A stretch of DNA of 29,317 nt. Origin: Fibrobacter sp. (GTDB lineage: Bacteria; Fibrobacterota; Fibrobacteria; Fibrobacterales; Fibrobacteraceae). Made by a program: the position numbers and the translations under genes. This document shows, piece after piece, positions 1 to 7,430 of the stretch. Each line of letters starts with the position of its first letter. Positions within the stretch are counted from its first letter, which is position 1. Where the stretch lies: the NCBI GenBank assembly GCA_012841225.1, contig DUVD01000072.1, positions 1 to 29,317 of the forward strand. The letters are read 5' to 3'. A model generated the notes under the pieces. That model was not told the DNA's origin. It did not search any database and saw only the letters and a list, made by a program, of their open reading frames with translations.

Positions 1-630
1 GATTTAGATGATTCTTTATGGGTATCGATTCTCGAATTTAAAAGCGACGCGTTTGCTCTCGCTTATTATACCAATAGCGGTAAGTTTCAGGGTTCAATCC
101 CAGTAGTAAAAGGTGATTTATTGGAGCAAGGCATTCGTTCTGGTCGTCGCCTTTTTAGTTTTAAGCACAAGCGCTTTTATAATCATGATCGACGCCTTTT
201 AGAACAATATGTGCAGCAGTTTCCTGGTTACCGAGGTGGTTTACCGCAAGAGTTTTTAAGCTTGCCTTTTGAACATCGAGAACCCGGAAAAACTTCAATT
301 CAGATAGATCGATTTCATGGCGTGCCCATTCTGTTTCCCATGTTTGTCCAGAGCTATAGAAATGCGAACTTGTATTGGAATGTGGCTAGGAGTTGGGAGT
401 CGGTCAGCGAAGAGGACTGGCTTTCTTGGGTCGATTCTGTTTCACAAAATCGAAAAATACTTTTAAAAAACGAGTCGATATTAAAATTTGATAGCGGAAA
501 TGGAACCCAAGCAATGGTTTCTAGATTGACTGGAGGACGAGTGGTATGCGTTTGGGGACCTTTAGACTCTAAAATGCTAGAAACGCTCTTTTCCGAAATA
601 AGCAATCGAGTGTATTCCGCAAAATATTAA
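1..630 (+). CDS. Unrecognised protein, C-terminal part (gene starts before the window)
   Basis: The reading frame is open from the first base to the TAA at 628-630, giving 209 residues, so the gene begins upstream. An internal TTG at 121 could mimic a start, but the codons before it read as ordinary protein and I treat the ORF as 5'-truncated. The visible part has no signal peptide, membrane helix or repeated motif. It is rich in aromatic and basic residues and ends in a short predicted alpha/beta stretch containing VVCVWGPLD followed by a helix. I do not recognise the family. It ends 34 bases before the GerW-like gene on the same strand, so the two may be co-transcribed. Confidence 0.7.
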   Translation, partial: DLDDSLWVSILEFKSDAFALAYYTNSGKFQGSIPVVKGDLLEQGIRSGRRLFSFKHKRFYNHDRRLLEQYVQQFPGYRGGLPQEFLSLPFEHREPGKTSIQIDRFHGVPILFPMFVQSYRNANLYWNVARSWESVSEEDWLSWVDSVSQNRKILLKNESILKFDSGNGTQAMVSRLTGGRVVCVWGPLDSKMLETLFSEISNRVYSAKY

Positions 631-664
631 AAAATACTCACCAAAAATAGTTATATTATAAGAC

Positions 665-994
665 ATGGCTATAGAACAATTTGCAGACGTACTACTAGAG
701 AAATTACGCTTTATTACCCAAGCGGAAACCGTTATAGGAAAACCTATACAAGCAGGCGAGCACACCACGATAATCCCCGTGAGCCGTGTTTCATTAGGCT
801 TTGGTATAGGGGGTCATTCCGGAAAAGGCGATATCACTGGTTCAGGTGGCGGTGCTTCTGTAGAACCGGTCGCTTTTCTCATCATTTCCGGAGATGACGT
901 ACGCGTCGTTCCAGTCACTCGCGACAATTCGATGCTCTCTAAAGTGGTCGACCTTGTACCCGATCTTATTTCTAGTTTCAAAAAGAATACATGA
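665..994 (+). CDS. GerW/YtfJ-family protein
   Basis: The 109-residue product matches the layout of the GerW (Spore_YtfJ) family. A short N-terminal helix (MAIEQFADVLLEKL) is followed by VIGKPIQAGEHTTIIPV, a glycine-rich stretch around residues 46-65 (GFGIGGHSG ... GSGGGAS), then VEPVAFLIISGDDVRVVPV and a C-terminal helix. In Bacillus the family is linked to spore germination, but it also occurs in many non-sporulating bacteria where its role is unknown, so a spore function should not be read into it here. No membrane segment or signal peptide is visible. There is no clear Shine-Dalgarno sequence before the ATG. A strong terminator follows at 1007-1040. Confidence 0.85.
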   Translation: MAIEQFADVLLEKLRFITQAETVIGKPIQAGEHTTIIPVSRVSLGFGIGGHSGKGDITGSGGGASVEPVAFLIISGDDVRVVPVTRDNSMLSKVVDLVPDLISSFKKNT

Positions 995-1006
995 GTTTTC
1001 ATCTAT

Positions 1007-1040
1007 AAAAAACACCCCGGATTGATTTCGGGGTATTTTT
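1007..1040. terminator. Bidirectional intrinsic terminator between convergent genes
   Basis: A six-pair stem ACCCCG/CGGGGT (1014-1019 with 1029-1034) has a nine-base loop, is preceded by an A-run and followed by ATTTTT. On either strand the hairpin is followed by a U-tract. It can therefore end both the + strand GerW-like gene and the - strand argS transcript. Confidence 0.85.
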
Positions 1041-1065
1041 GTATAAACAAATCGCAGCTAACAGA

Positions 1066-2781
1066 TCACATTTGCCGAATCGGGAATAAGCCTAAAAGCG
1101 TTAAAACGTTTTCTAGTACGACTTGCGTCGATTGAACCAAAAACAATCTTGACTTTTCTTCTGGGCTACCGAGAACTCGATCTTGATGAATAAATCGATG
1201 CGCTGCCTCTGCAATTTCTAATGCATATTGCGCTAAAGCGCTTGGTTCATCAGTTTCACAAGCCTTCTGTATATTGGCCGACTTGCGCTGCAACACTTTT
1301 AGCAATTCGTAAGCAGCGTCATTGGTTAAAATACCCCAATCCGCGTCGCTTATTTTTGCAGTGTAGTTTGCTTTTCTCATAATACTACAAAGCCTAACGT
1401 GAGCATTTTGAACGTAGGGTCCAGTAGCGCCATCAAAGCTTAAAGCGGAGTCCCAATCAAACTTGACATCTATAGTGCGCCTGTTTTTAAGATCATTAAA
1501 AGTAAGCGCGCTAATTCCTATTTGAGTGGCAATTTCTTTTTTATTTTCTAAATCAGGATTTTTTTCGTCGATGAAAGCGAGGATTTTATTACCCGCCGCT
1601 TCGATCACGTCGCGCAGTAAATTCGACTTACCAGAACGAGTTTTTCCCTTTTCCCATTTGCCTTCTTCTGTCTGTTGTAAAATGACGCCAAAAGGAATAT
1701 GATGCATGTTTTTATGCCAGTCGTAGCCCATCTTTTTTAAGACGTGAAAAACCTGTTTAAAATGAAGTGATTGCCCTAAGTCTACCACGTAAAGGCATTT
1801 TGTAAAATTGAATTCTTTTTTTCGGTATAAAGCCGCCGCTAAATCGCGAGTGGCATACAGCGTGCTACCGTCGCTTTTGCGTATTAGGCAGGGCGGCAAG
1901 TCAAATTCATCGAGCATAACGACATCGAGTTCTTGACTTTTTACAAGAAGTTCTTTTTCGCGCAATTCCTCTAAAACTGCTGGAATCCTATCTTCAAAAA
2001 AAGACTCTCCAGTGTAGTGGTCAAAAGAAACATCCATCATCTTATAAATGCGATTCAATTCTTTTAGAGTTGCTTTTTTAAACGCAGTCCAAAGTTTTCT
2101 ATAAAGGGAGTCACCTTCTTCTAATTTGGTAAAAACAACTCGAGCTTCATTTTCTAACTCAGGATTTTCTAGACTAGCTTTAGAAAAAGCCGAATAAAGG
2201 ATGTTCAATTCTTTTACCGTTAGCGCTTCAAGTGCCTCTTCTTCCAAAGAACCCCCGTCGCGCAGGTACATCACAATTAACTTTCCAAACGCTGTGCCCC
2301 AATCGCCAAGATGATTGATGCGTTCTACATGATAACCGCTTGCTTTATAAATGCGAGACAAGCTATTGCCTATCATCGTGGAGCGCAGGTGGTGGAAAGC
2401 GAGTTCTTTGCCGATATTTGGCGAACTAAAATCGATAATTACCGTTTTACCGTTAGGCTTTGCGTGCCCATAAAGCAATCCTTCTTCTTGGATTTCTGTT
2501 AAAACAGAAGAGGCTAAAAATGAACGATCGATAAAAAAGTTCAGGTAGCCATTAACCGGCTCTACTTTAGAAAGCTCTTTAGGTAATTGAATTTGAGTAG
2601 CAAGCTCTTCGGCAATAAGCTTAGGCGCCTTGCGCATTTTTTTTGCTAATGCAAAGCAAGGTAAACTAAAATTGCCGTGAGTTGTTTCTTGAGGAATACT
2701 AAGAAGTTGTAATACTTCTGTTTCCGAAAAAGCGTCTGTCTTTGCTACAGCAGTAGCAATTGAATGCTCAAATGAGATCAT
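1066..2781 (-). CDS. argS: Arginyl-tRNA synthetase (class Ia) with atypical HIGH region
   Basis: The enzyme charges tRNA-Arg with arginine using ATP. The 571-residue product has the family order: an N-terminal Add-1-type tRNA-binding domain (about 1-110), the catalytic Rossmann fold with SSPNIGKE followed by LRSTMIG and INHLGDWGTAFG, a KTRSGKSNLL loop in the KMSKS position, and a C-terminal DALR anticodon domain (GPYVQNAHVRLCSIMRKA) ending in RQM. The HIGH motif, usually HVGH or HIGH before LRST, reads AFHH here, so the first His and the Gly are replaced. The KMSKS loop is also divergent. The frame is intact and the rest is well conserved, so it is probably functional and belongs to a divergent ArgRS branch. 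The start overlaps the end of rsfS by 14 bases, suggesting translational coupling. Confidence 0.93.
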   Translation of the reverse strand: MISFEHSIATAVAKTDAFSETEVLQLLSIPQETTHGNFSLPCFALAKKMRKAPKLIAEELATQIQLPKELSKVEPVNGYLNFFIDRSFLASSVLTEIQEEGLLYGHAKPNGKTVIIDFSSPNIGKELAFHHLRSTMIGNSLSRIYKASGYHVERINHLGDWGTAFGKLIVMYLRDGGSLEEEALEALTVKELNILYSAFSKASLENPELENEARVVFTKLEEGDSLYRKLWTAFKKATLKELNRIYKMMDVSFDHYTGESFFEDRIPAVLEELREKELLVKSQELDVVMLDEFDLPPCLIRKSDGSTLYATRDLAAALYRKKEFNFTKCLYVVDLGQSLHFKQVFHVLKKMGYDWHKNMHHIPFGVILQQTEEGKWEKGKTRSGKSNLLRDVIEAAGNKILAFIDEKNPDLENKKEIATQIGISALTFNDLKNRRTIDVKFDWDSALSFDGATGPYVQNAHVRLCSIMRKANYTAKISDADWGILTNDAAYELLKVLQRKSANIQKACETDEPSALAQYALEIAEAAHRFIHQDRVLGSPEEKSRLFLVQSTQVVLENVLTLLGLFPIRQM

Positions 2782-3403
2782 CTTCTATTTTAGCCTTTGT
2801 CTTAGTCGTCTTTTTAACAAAATCTTTTTCTTTAAGTTCTTTGATGTCGGCATGGCTGTATAAAGCAGCGAGCTGAATTTCTTCGCGCTTCGCTTCTTCA
2901 AAAAGATGAACCATTAACTCGAAACCAACATCAAAAACAGCCCATTGAACACCGCTTTTATACTCGATGCCTTTCATTTTAATTTTTTGAGCTTTAAATT
3001 CTTTGGATAATTCGTTTAAAATCGCTTGCATCTGGGCTTCGCTGGTGCAAGTAGCGACTAGAAAGAAATCGGCAACGTCGTTTATACCGCGAAGGTCTAT
3101 TGATTGAATGTTTTCGGCGCGTAGTTCAAATAGCGTTGTGGCTGCTATAGAAAAAACTTGAGAAACAGTATCGTCTTTCTTTTTTGCCACTGGTTTCGCT
3201 GCTGGCTTGGCTACTACTTTTTTTGCCACAGGTTTGGCTGCTGGCTTGGCTACTGCTTTTTTTACCGCAGGTTTGGCTGCTGGCTTGGCTACTGCTTTTT
3301 TTACCGCAGGTTTCGCTGCTGGCTTGGCTACTGCTTTTTTTACCGCAGGTTTCGCTGCTGGCTTGGCTGCTACTTTTTTTACAACTGTTTTCTTTTCGCT
3401 CAT
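2768..3403 (-). CDS. rsfS: Ribosomal silencing factor RsfS with N-terminal Lys/Ala/Pro repeat tail
   Basis: RsfS (DUF143, Iojap-like) binds ribosomal protein uL14 on the large subunit and blocks subunit joining when nutrients are scarce. The RsfS domain spans about residues 80-190 and shows the expected order: a helix with ENIQSIDLRGINDVADFF, VATCTSEAQMQAIL, a central KGIEYKSGVQWAVFDVGF strand pair and MVHLFEEAKREE. Most family members are about 110-130 residues; this one is 211. The extra length is a tail of five 13-residue repeats (residues 9-73), similar in composition to histone H1-like or AlgP-like tails, and a short basic C-terminal extension. The ATG overlaps the stop of the upstream lipoprotein gene as ATGA, and the 3' end overlaps argS. 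Confidence 0.88.
   Translation of the reverse strand: MSEKKTVVKKVAAKPAAKPAVKKAVAKPAAKPAVKKAVAKPAAKPAVKKAVAKPAAKPVAKKVVAKPAAKPVAKKKDDTVSQVFSIAATTLFELRAENIQSIDLRGINDVADFFLVATCTSEAQMQAILNELSKEFKAQKIKMKGIEYKSGVQWAVFDVGFELMVHLFEEAKREEIQLAALYSHADIKELKEKDFVKKTTKTKAKIEDDLI
3185..3379 (-). repeat. Five tandem 39-bp units inside rsfS
   Basis: Five head-to-tail 39-base units encode KKVAAKPAAKPAV, then KKAVAKPAAKPAV twice, then KKAVAKPAAKPVA and KKVVAKPAAKPVA. The unit is a multiple of three, so gain or loss of copies would change tail length without a frameshift. The low-complexity sequence also leaves several spurious open frames on the opposite strand. Confidence 0.9.
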
Positions 3404-3804
3404 GGTGTTTCCTGTTCAATGATTTTGTTAAAATTTTTGCCTATGTAAACTGTGGCGTCTACATGCGCTCGTTTGCTTTTTAATGGGAGAATATTTTTTG
3501 TTTTTAATGTTTGAGCTAGAGCGTCGGCTCCTTCCCATTGAGGATTTCTTATGGCAATAATAGTTTCTTCATAGTTTTGTAACCGGTCATTGCGGTATTG
3601 CACTACGTCAAATCCTTTATTTCTAAGAAAAAGGGCCATTTGTGAAGCAGCACCCGCTTTTCCACAACTGTTTAGCACTTCCACAGAACCAGTATAAGAG
3701 CGTTCTTCAACAACGACAGGGGCTTCTTTCTTACAGCTCGCCAGTCCAAAAAGGCATGCTATTAAAAGCAAGAACATTCTATAAAAGTTACGTAGAGTAA
3801 TCAC
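3400..3804 (-). CDS. Lipoprotein with LytR_C-type domain
   Basis: The 134-residue product starts with a basic n-region (R5, R9), a hydrophobic core and a lipobox LASC with the acceptor cysteine at position 24, so it should be a lipid-anchored envelope protein. After a short linker it has a LytR_C-like alpha/beta domain: VEVLNSCGKAGAASQMALFL, then KGFDVVQYRN, and a final DATVYIGKNF strand. LytR_C domains usually sit at the C-terminus of LytR-CpsA-Psr proteins or stand alone; their ligand is not well established. I chose the GTG at 3804 because it supplies the positive n-region; an ATG at 3777 (residue 10) would leave a signal peptide without basic residues. The stop overlaps the rsfS start by four bases. 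Confidence 0.72.
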   Translation of the reverse strand: MITLRNFYRMFLLLIACLFGLASCKKEAPVVVEERSYTGSVEVLNSCGKAGAASQMALFLRNKGFDVVQYRNDRLQNYEETIIAIRNPQWEGADALAQTLKTKNILPLKSKRAHVDATVYIGKNFNKIIEQETP

Positions 3805-3863
3805 AGTTAAAAATTAGAATTTGTACAGAAAAATAATTTAAAGGAGGGGCAAAAACAAAGCGC

Positions 3864-4214
3864 CTAAGTGATTATTTTGTTTTTTGCGTCTACGGATACC
3901 ACAACAGGAGCCCAGTTTTTGGCTTCTTCTGGAGTCAATAAGACATAAGCCACAATAATAATAAGATCGCCTGTTTGTACTAATCTAGCAGCGGCACCAT
4001 TTAAGCAAATAGTACCAGAATTTGGCTCGCCTTCAATAATATAAGTGTCAAAGCGCGCCCCATTGTGAATATCTAAGACCCCTACTTTTTCGTAAGGTAA
4101 AAGCCCCGCGGCTTCCATTAAAACCTTATCTATGGTAATAGAGCCTTCGTAATTTAAGTTCGCGTCTGTAACTGTCGCTCGGTGTATTTTAGACTTTAAT
4201 AATTCAATTTGCAT
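3864..4214 (-). CDS. panD: Aspartate 1-decarboxylase precursor
   Basis: PanD decarboxylates L-aspartate to beta-alanine for pantothenate and coenzyme A synthesis in the cytoplasm. It is made as an inactive chain that cleaves itself to form a pyruvoyl group. The 116-residue length is close to the family norm. The cleavage site YEGS is present, with Gly24-Ser25 at the canonical position, together with the N-terminal KSKIHRATVT strand (Lys9), Tyr58 in FDTYIIEG, and the conserved NGAAARLVQTGDLIII segment. It lies 13 bases downstream of the unrecognised envelope-protein gene, so the two are probably co-transcribed. No other pantothenate gene is adjacent. Confidence 0.95.
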   Translation of the reverse strand: MQIELLKSKIHRATVTDANLNYEGSITIDKVLMEAAGLLPYEKVGVLDIHNGARFDTYIIEGEPNSGTICLNGAAARLVQTGDLIIIVAYVLLTPEEAKNWAPVVVSVDAKNKIIT

Positions 4215-4227
4215 TTTAAATATAAGG

Positions 4228-5001
4228 TTAAAACCGTACTTGTAAAAGTCCGGTTACCCCTTTATCAAGACCGCCTGCTACCCCTTTGTCAAAAGTGGGT
4301 AAGATGCCAAAACTAAAGCGGTTTGCATCGGGATTGTTTTCCCATTGGGTACCAAAGAACGCATCGGCAAAAGACCATACGTGGGCAGCTAAGATAGGAA
4401 TCAAAGCATAAACCCATGTTTTTTCGTTAGGTTCGGCAGTAACAGCTAAAAAGGCTGCTGTACCTACACCAGCCACCCAAAGGACGTCCATCCAGACTGC
4501 CTTGTTGACGGCACCTGTTTTCCATTGATAAAGACTAGGTACTAATAAAGACCAATAGGCTAAGCTTTGTGTTTCGCTTTTATTGCGGTAAGAACGGTCA
4601 ATGTCGGAATCTTCTAAACCTTGAGTTCTCTGTTCAATCCAGGTCGCCTCATCAACGCCTAAACGCTCCCAAGATTTTTGTAAGTATTCAGTAGGTCGAA
4701 TCCCAAGTTCAACGAGTTGAATCAACTTTTCTCTTGAAAGTCCACCTTCTTTCGCTTGTTGAAACTCCCACTGGGTTAAACCCATTTCTTCTACTTGAAA
4801 CCCGTCCCACTCATCTCCGGTAGCCTTTGCAGCACCAACAGAAAGGACATCGTCTCCTACTTCGGAAGAGTCTTCCATTTGAGAAGAAGACGAGACAGCG
4901 TTGTCTGTTTCATCTTCGTTTCCATAATCATAATCGTATTGCGCAAAGGAGATAGCACTTAAAATTAAGATTGCCGGAACTGCTTTCAACCAATGAGCCA
5001 T
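4228..5001 (-). CDS. Unrecognised envelope protein with signal peptide
   Basis: I do not recognise this 257-residue protein. It has a signal peptide (hydrophobic core about 7-19, likely cut after SFA at residue 20), then an acidic, Ser/Asp/Glu-rich linker with a SSSS run (about 21-55). A helical region follows (about 65-130) with repeated-looking phrases such as EEMGLTQWEFQQAKEGGLS and LGVDEATWIEQRTQGL. Two hydrophobic segments lie around VLWVAGVGTAAFLAV and WVYALIPILAAHVW. The C-terminus ends in LLQVRF, and the final Phe would fit a beta-strand end. It could be a small integral envelope protein. It begins 28 bases after the tRNA-Leu 3' end with no terminator between, so it may share that transcript. 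Confidence 0.75.
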   Translation of the reverse strand: MAHWLKAVPAILILSAISFAQYDYDYGNEDETDNAVSSSSQMEDSSEVGDDVLSVGAAKATGDEWDGFQVEEMGLTQWEFQQAKEGGLSREKLIQLVELGIRPTEYLQKSWERLGVDEATWIEQRTQGLEDSDIDRSYRNKSETQSLAYWSLLVPSLYQWKTGAVNKAVWMDVLWVAGVGTAAFLAVTAEPNEKTWVYALIPILAAHVWSFADAFFGTQWENNPDANRFSFGILPTFDKGVAGGLDKGVTGLLQVRF

Positions 5002-5029
5002 CTTGACCTCATAATTTGTAAATCCTAAG

Positions 5030-5113
5030 TGCCGAGGGAGGGAATTGAACCCTCACAGAGTTGCCTCTACTGGATTTTGAGTCCAGCGCGTCTACCAATT
5101 TCACCACCCCGGC
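5030..5113 (-). tRNA. tRNA-Leu, anticodon CAA
   Basis: The 84-base class II tRNA folds cleanly. Its acceptor stem is GCCGGGG with CCTCGGC (one G-U pair) and its discriminator is A73. The D-arm contains GGTAGACG. The anticodon stem is CTGGA/TCCAG around loop CTCAAAA, giving anticodon CAA at 5077-5079. It has a long variable arm and a T-arm GAGGG-TTCAATT-CCCTC. The 3' CCA is not encoded. It reads UUG codons. Positions 36-38 are AAA, the sequence MiaA/MiaB-type A37 modification requires. Confidence 0.96.
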
Positions 5114-5127
5114 TTGGGGTAACATCA

Positions 5128-5155
5128 AATATAACACTGTTTTAAAAATTTTGAA
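5128..5155 (-). promoter_or_regulatory. Candidate promoter for tRNA-Leu
   Basis: On the minus strand there is TTCAAA (5150-5155), a 16-base spacer and TATATT (5128-5133). Transcription would start just before the tRNA 5' end at 5113, which is typical for tRNA genes. Four of six bases match the -35 consensus, and the spacer is one base short of optimal. Confidence 0.5.
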
Positions 5156-5190
5156 GGAATAAGAGTGATTTTGATGTAAAGAAAAAGTAA

Positions 5191-5979
5191 TTATTCCCAT
5201 TTAAGGGCTCTAAACTCCATGTTAAGAGGAATAAATGTCTTTTCTCCATATTCAAGAGCCGCTTCTTCCGATTCAAACCTCTTAGATTGTACTAAATAAA
5301 GCGTTTTCTCCGAGATCTTCTTTTCTCTAATCTGAGAGGGCACGTTTCTTTTTTTCAGGTTTTCCGCAAGTAAACTAGCGTTTTCTTTTAAACTAAAGGC
5401 CCCAAGCTGCAAAGTCCATTCGGTTAGAATAGAACTAGAGCTCGAGGTAGGAGTTGAAGAGGAGACAGCGGCAATTTCAAATGATGAACTAACCTTTGCC
5501 GTTGAACTTGGGTCTTTTAGTTGATTACATATTTCTTGCACTTCAGGTTTGGGATAAGCTTTTTCAACTGCTTGACAAACTTTTAATAAAACAGGGTACT
5601 GAGAGGCCTTGCTCGTTTCGACAGCGTGTTTTAGGCTCGCCACAGACAAGTTAAACTTATTTAGGTATAGTTCAAACTGAGCCTTAGTCATATATAAGTC
5701 GGTATAAATTGGATCACTTGGAGAAGTCACTTGAATTAAGCTATCCAGTTTTTTAATTGCTTTAGAAAAATCTTCCACGCGTCCTGTTTGGCTCAAAGAC
5801 AAAAGAGTCCATAGGTGGCATTCTGGCTTTTTTTTGTCTTCTAATTGAGGACAAACGGCGTCAAAAAATTGAGCGGCTTCTACCCAATTAGCGCTTAGGT
5901 ATGCCTTCTGAGCGTCAGCAAGTGTTGGGCTTTGAGCGAAAGAAAAAATCGATGCGAATAAAATCATAATCCAAAACAT
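5191..5979 (-). CDS. Exported SPOR-domain protein
   Basis: SPOR domains bind denuded (peptide-free) peptidoglycan glycans, often at the division septum. The 262-residue product has a signal peptide (MFWIMILFASIFSFAQ, likely cut before Gln16), a helical repeat region (about 20-150) that looks TPR-like (KAYLSANWVEAAQFF, KAQFELYLNKFNLSVASL), a Ser-rich linker with runs of serine (about 155-190), and a C-terminal SPOR domain (about 188-262) beginning WTLQLGAFSLKENAS and ending FRALKWE. It starts two bases after the miaB stop, with GGAG in the miaB end as a Shine-Dalgarno, so it is almost certainly co-transcribed with miaB. A role in cell-wall or division assembly is inferred from the domain only. 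Confidence 0.85.
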   Translation of the reverse strand: MFWIMILFASIFSFAQSPTLADAQKAYLSANWVEAAQFFDAVCPQLEDKKKPECHLWTLLSLSQTGRVEDFSKAIKKLDSLIQVTSPSDPIYTDLYMTKAQFELYLNKFNLSVASLKHAVETSKASQYPVLLKVCQAVEKAYPKPEVQEICNQLKDPSSTAKVSSSFEIAAVSSSTPTSSSSSILTEWTLQLGAFSLKENASLLAENLKKRNVPSQIREKKISEKTLYLVQSKRFESEEAALEYGEKTFIPLNMEFRALKWE

Positions 5980-5981
5980 TA

Positions 5982-7283
5982 TTAATCTCCTACCACTGTA
6001 CCGCGAAGAGTCCAGCCTCGAATATCGTTAATTTTACAGGTAACATAATCACCAGGACGTACTATTGTATTGGGTTTAAAAACTACTTTTTTAAAATTCC
6101 CCGTTTTACCAACCCATTCATCGGGATCTTTCGTAGAAGGCCGCTCCATGAGCAACTCTTCTATTCTACCATACATGGCTTCATTTTTTTGTTTGGTAAT
6201 TTCATTTTGAATTACAACTAACTCTTGGTGTCGGCTTAGTTTTTCGGCTTCCGATAGGCTCTCTATTTCCTTAAAGGATTCAGTTCCCTTTCTTGCGCTA
6301 TAGATATACATAAAGGCATTGTCAAAATGAGTGTGGCGCACTAAGTCTAGTGTTTTTTCAAAATCTTCTTCTGTCTCTCCAACAAATCCACTAATGATAT
6401 CGGTGGTGATAGCATAGAAAGGGTCTTTGCTGCGTAGTGCTTCTACGATTGACAAAAATTGATCTGCAGTATACTGTCGCCTCATCTTTTTTAACATGGC
6501 ATCGCTACCACTTTGTAGAGGCAGGTGTACGTGGTGGCATATTTTAGAGTTGGAAAGCAGAACGTCTAATAACTCGTCATTGTAATGCTTAGGGTGAGGA
6601 CTTATAAAGCGAATTCTTTTAACGCCGTTAATTGTCGATACTTTTTCTAATAGAGACGCAAATGTCTCGCCATCCTTTTTATAAGCGTTCACCGTTTGCC
6701 CAAGAAGCATTACTTCGGATACGCCTTTGTCGACGGCCTCTTGAATTTCAGCTAATATATCTATAGCGTCCTTACATTTTTCAATGCCGCGAACAAATGG
6801 AACTATGCAATAGCTACACCTTTTGTTACAGCCTCTCTGGATCGTGATTGACGTGCTATAGGGTGTTTGTAATTTAGCAAATTCGCCTTGGTAGTTTTCG
6901 TCCTCGTCAAAGTCAATAAAGACGCGTTCTCGTGCTTTTTGTTTTAAAATGATTTCTGGAATTTCTTTGTAGCTGTCAGGACCAATGACATAATCTACGA
7001 AGGGTAGTTTTTTTATGATTTCGCGGCCCTTATTTTTAGCCATACAACCAACAACAATCACTTTTAGATTCGGGTTCTTATGCTTTAAGGGTTTAAACTG
7101 AGAAATCCTAGCCATTGCCGTTTCTTCTGCTTTTTCTCTGATGGAGCACGTATTAAAAATAATCAAATCGGCGGATTCTGGACTCGCTGCCGCTTTGCAA
7201 CCAGAGCTTTCGAGTAACCGGGCGAGTAAGCCAGAGTCGTACTCATTCATTTGGCAGCCTAATGTGGCAATGTGATAATTCAT
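5982..7283 (-). CDS. miaB: tRNA-2-methylthio-N6-dimethylallyladenosine synthase MiaB
   Basis: MiaB is a radical-SAM methylthiotransferase. It converts i6A37 to ms2i6A37 in tRNAs that read codons beginning with U. The 433-residue product has all three expected parts: the N-terminal UPF0004 domain with cluster cysteines C10 (TLGCQMNEYDS), C46 (NTCSIRE) and C80 (VVGCMAK); the radical-SAM core with CxxxCxxC at C152, C156 and C159 (RGCNKRCSYCIVPFVRG), then VMLLGQTVNAY and FISPHP; and a C-terminal TRAM domain (about 370-433). The motif NTCSIRE and overall length favour MiaB over the RimO and MtaB relatives. It is the first gene of the leftward block. Confidence 0.96.
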   Translation of the reverse strand: MNYHIATLGCQMNEYDSGLLARLLESSGCKAAASPESADLIIFNTCSIREKAEETAMARISQFKPLKHKNPNLKVIVVGCMAKNKGREIIKKLPFVDYVIGPDSYKEIPEIILKQKARERVFIDFDEDENYQGEFAKLQTPYSTSITIQRGCNKRCSYCIVPFVRGIEKCKDAIDILAEIQEAVDKGVSEVMLLGQTVNAYKKDGETFASLLEKVSTINGVKRIRFISPHPKHYNDELLDVLLSNSKICHHVHLPLQSGSDAMLKKMRRQYTADQFLSIVEALRSKDPFYAITTDIISGFVGETEEDFEKTLDLVRHTHFDNAFMYIYSARKGTESFKEIESLSEAEKLSRHQELVVIQNEITKQKNEAMYGRIEELLMERPSTKDPDEWVGKTGNFKKVVFKPNTIVRPGDYVTCKINDIRGWTLRGTVVGD

Positions 7284-7430
7284 AGAATCAAATTTAATAA
7301 TCTTTTTATTTTAAATTTTTCAATGATCAAAAAAGAGGGTGTAAAAGTAAAAAACATTCCTGATTAACTCTCTTTAGCGTATATTTAAATAATGACAGAG
7401 CAAGATGCCTCAAAACGGACTGGTTGAATT

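Noticed and set aside
3185..3379. CRISPR-like periodicity
   Set aside because: The units are contiguous with no unique spacers and encode an in-frame peptide repeat.
3158..3483. Several open frames on the + strand and a shifted frame on the - strand across rsfS
   Set aside because: They arise from the low-complexity 39-base repeats; the rsfS frame has clear domain homology and these have none.
5009..5200. Short minus-strand ORF over tRNA-Leu
   Set aside because: It lies across the tRNA gene and has no family features.
7392..7427. 11-residue ORF ending three bases before the DUF2334 gene
   Set aside because: It has no Shine-Dalgarno and nothing attenuator-like in its codons; short enough to be chance.
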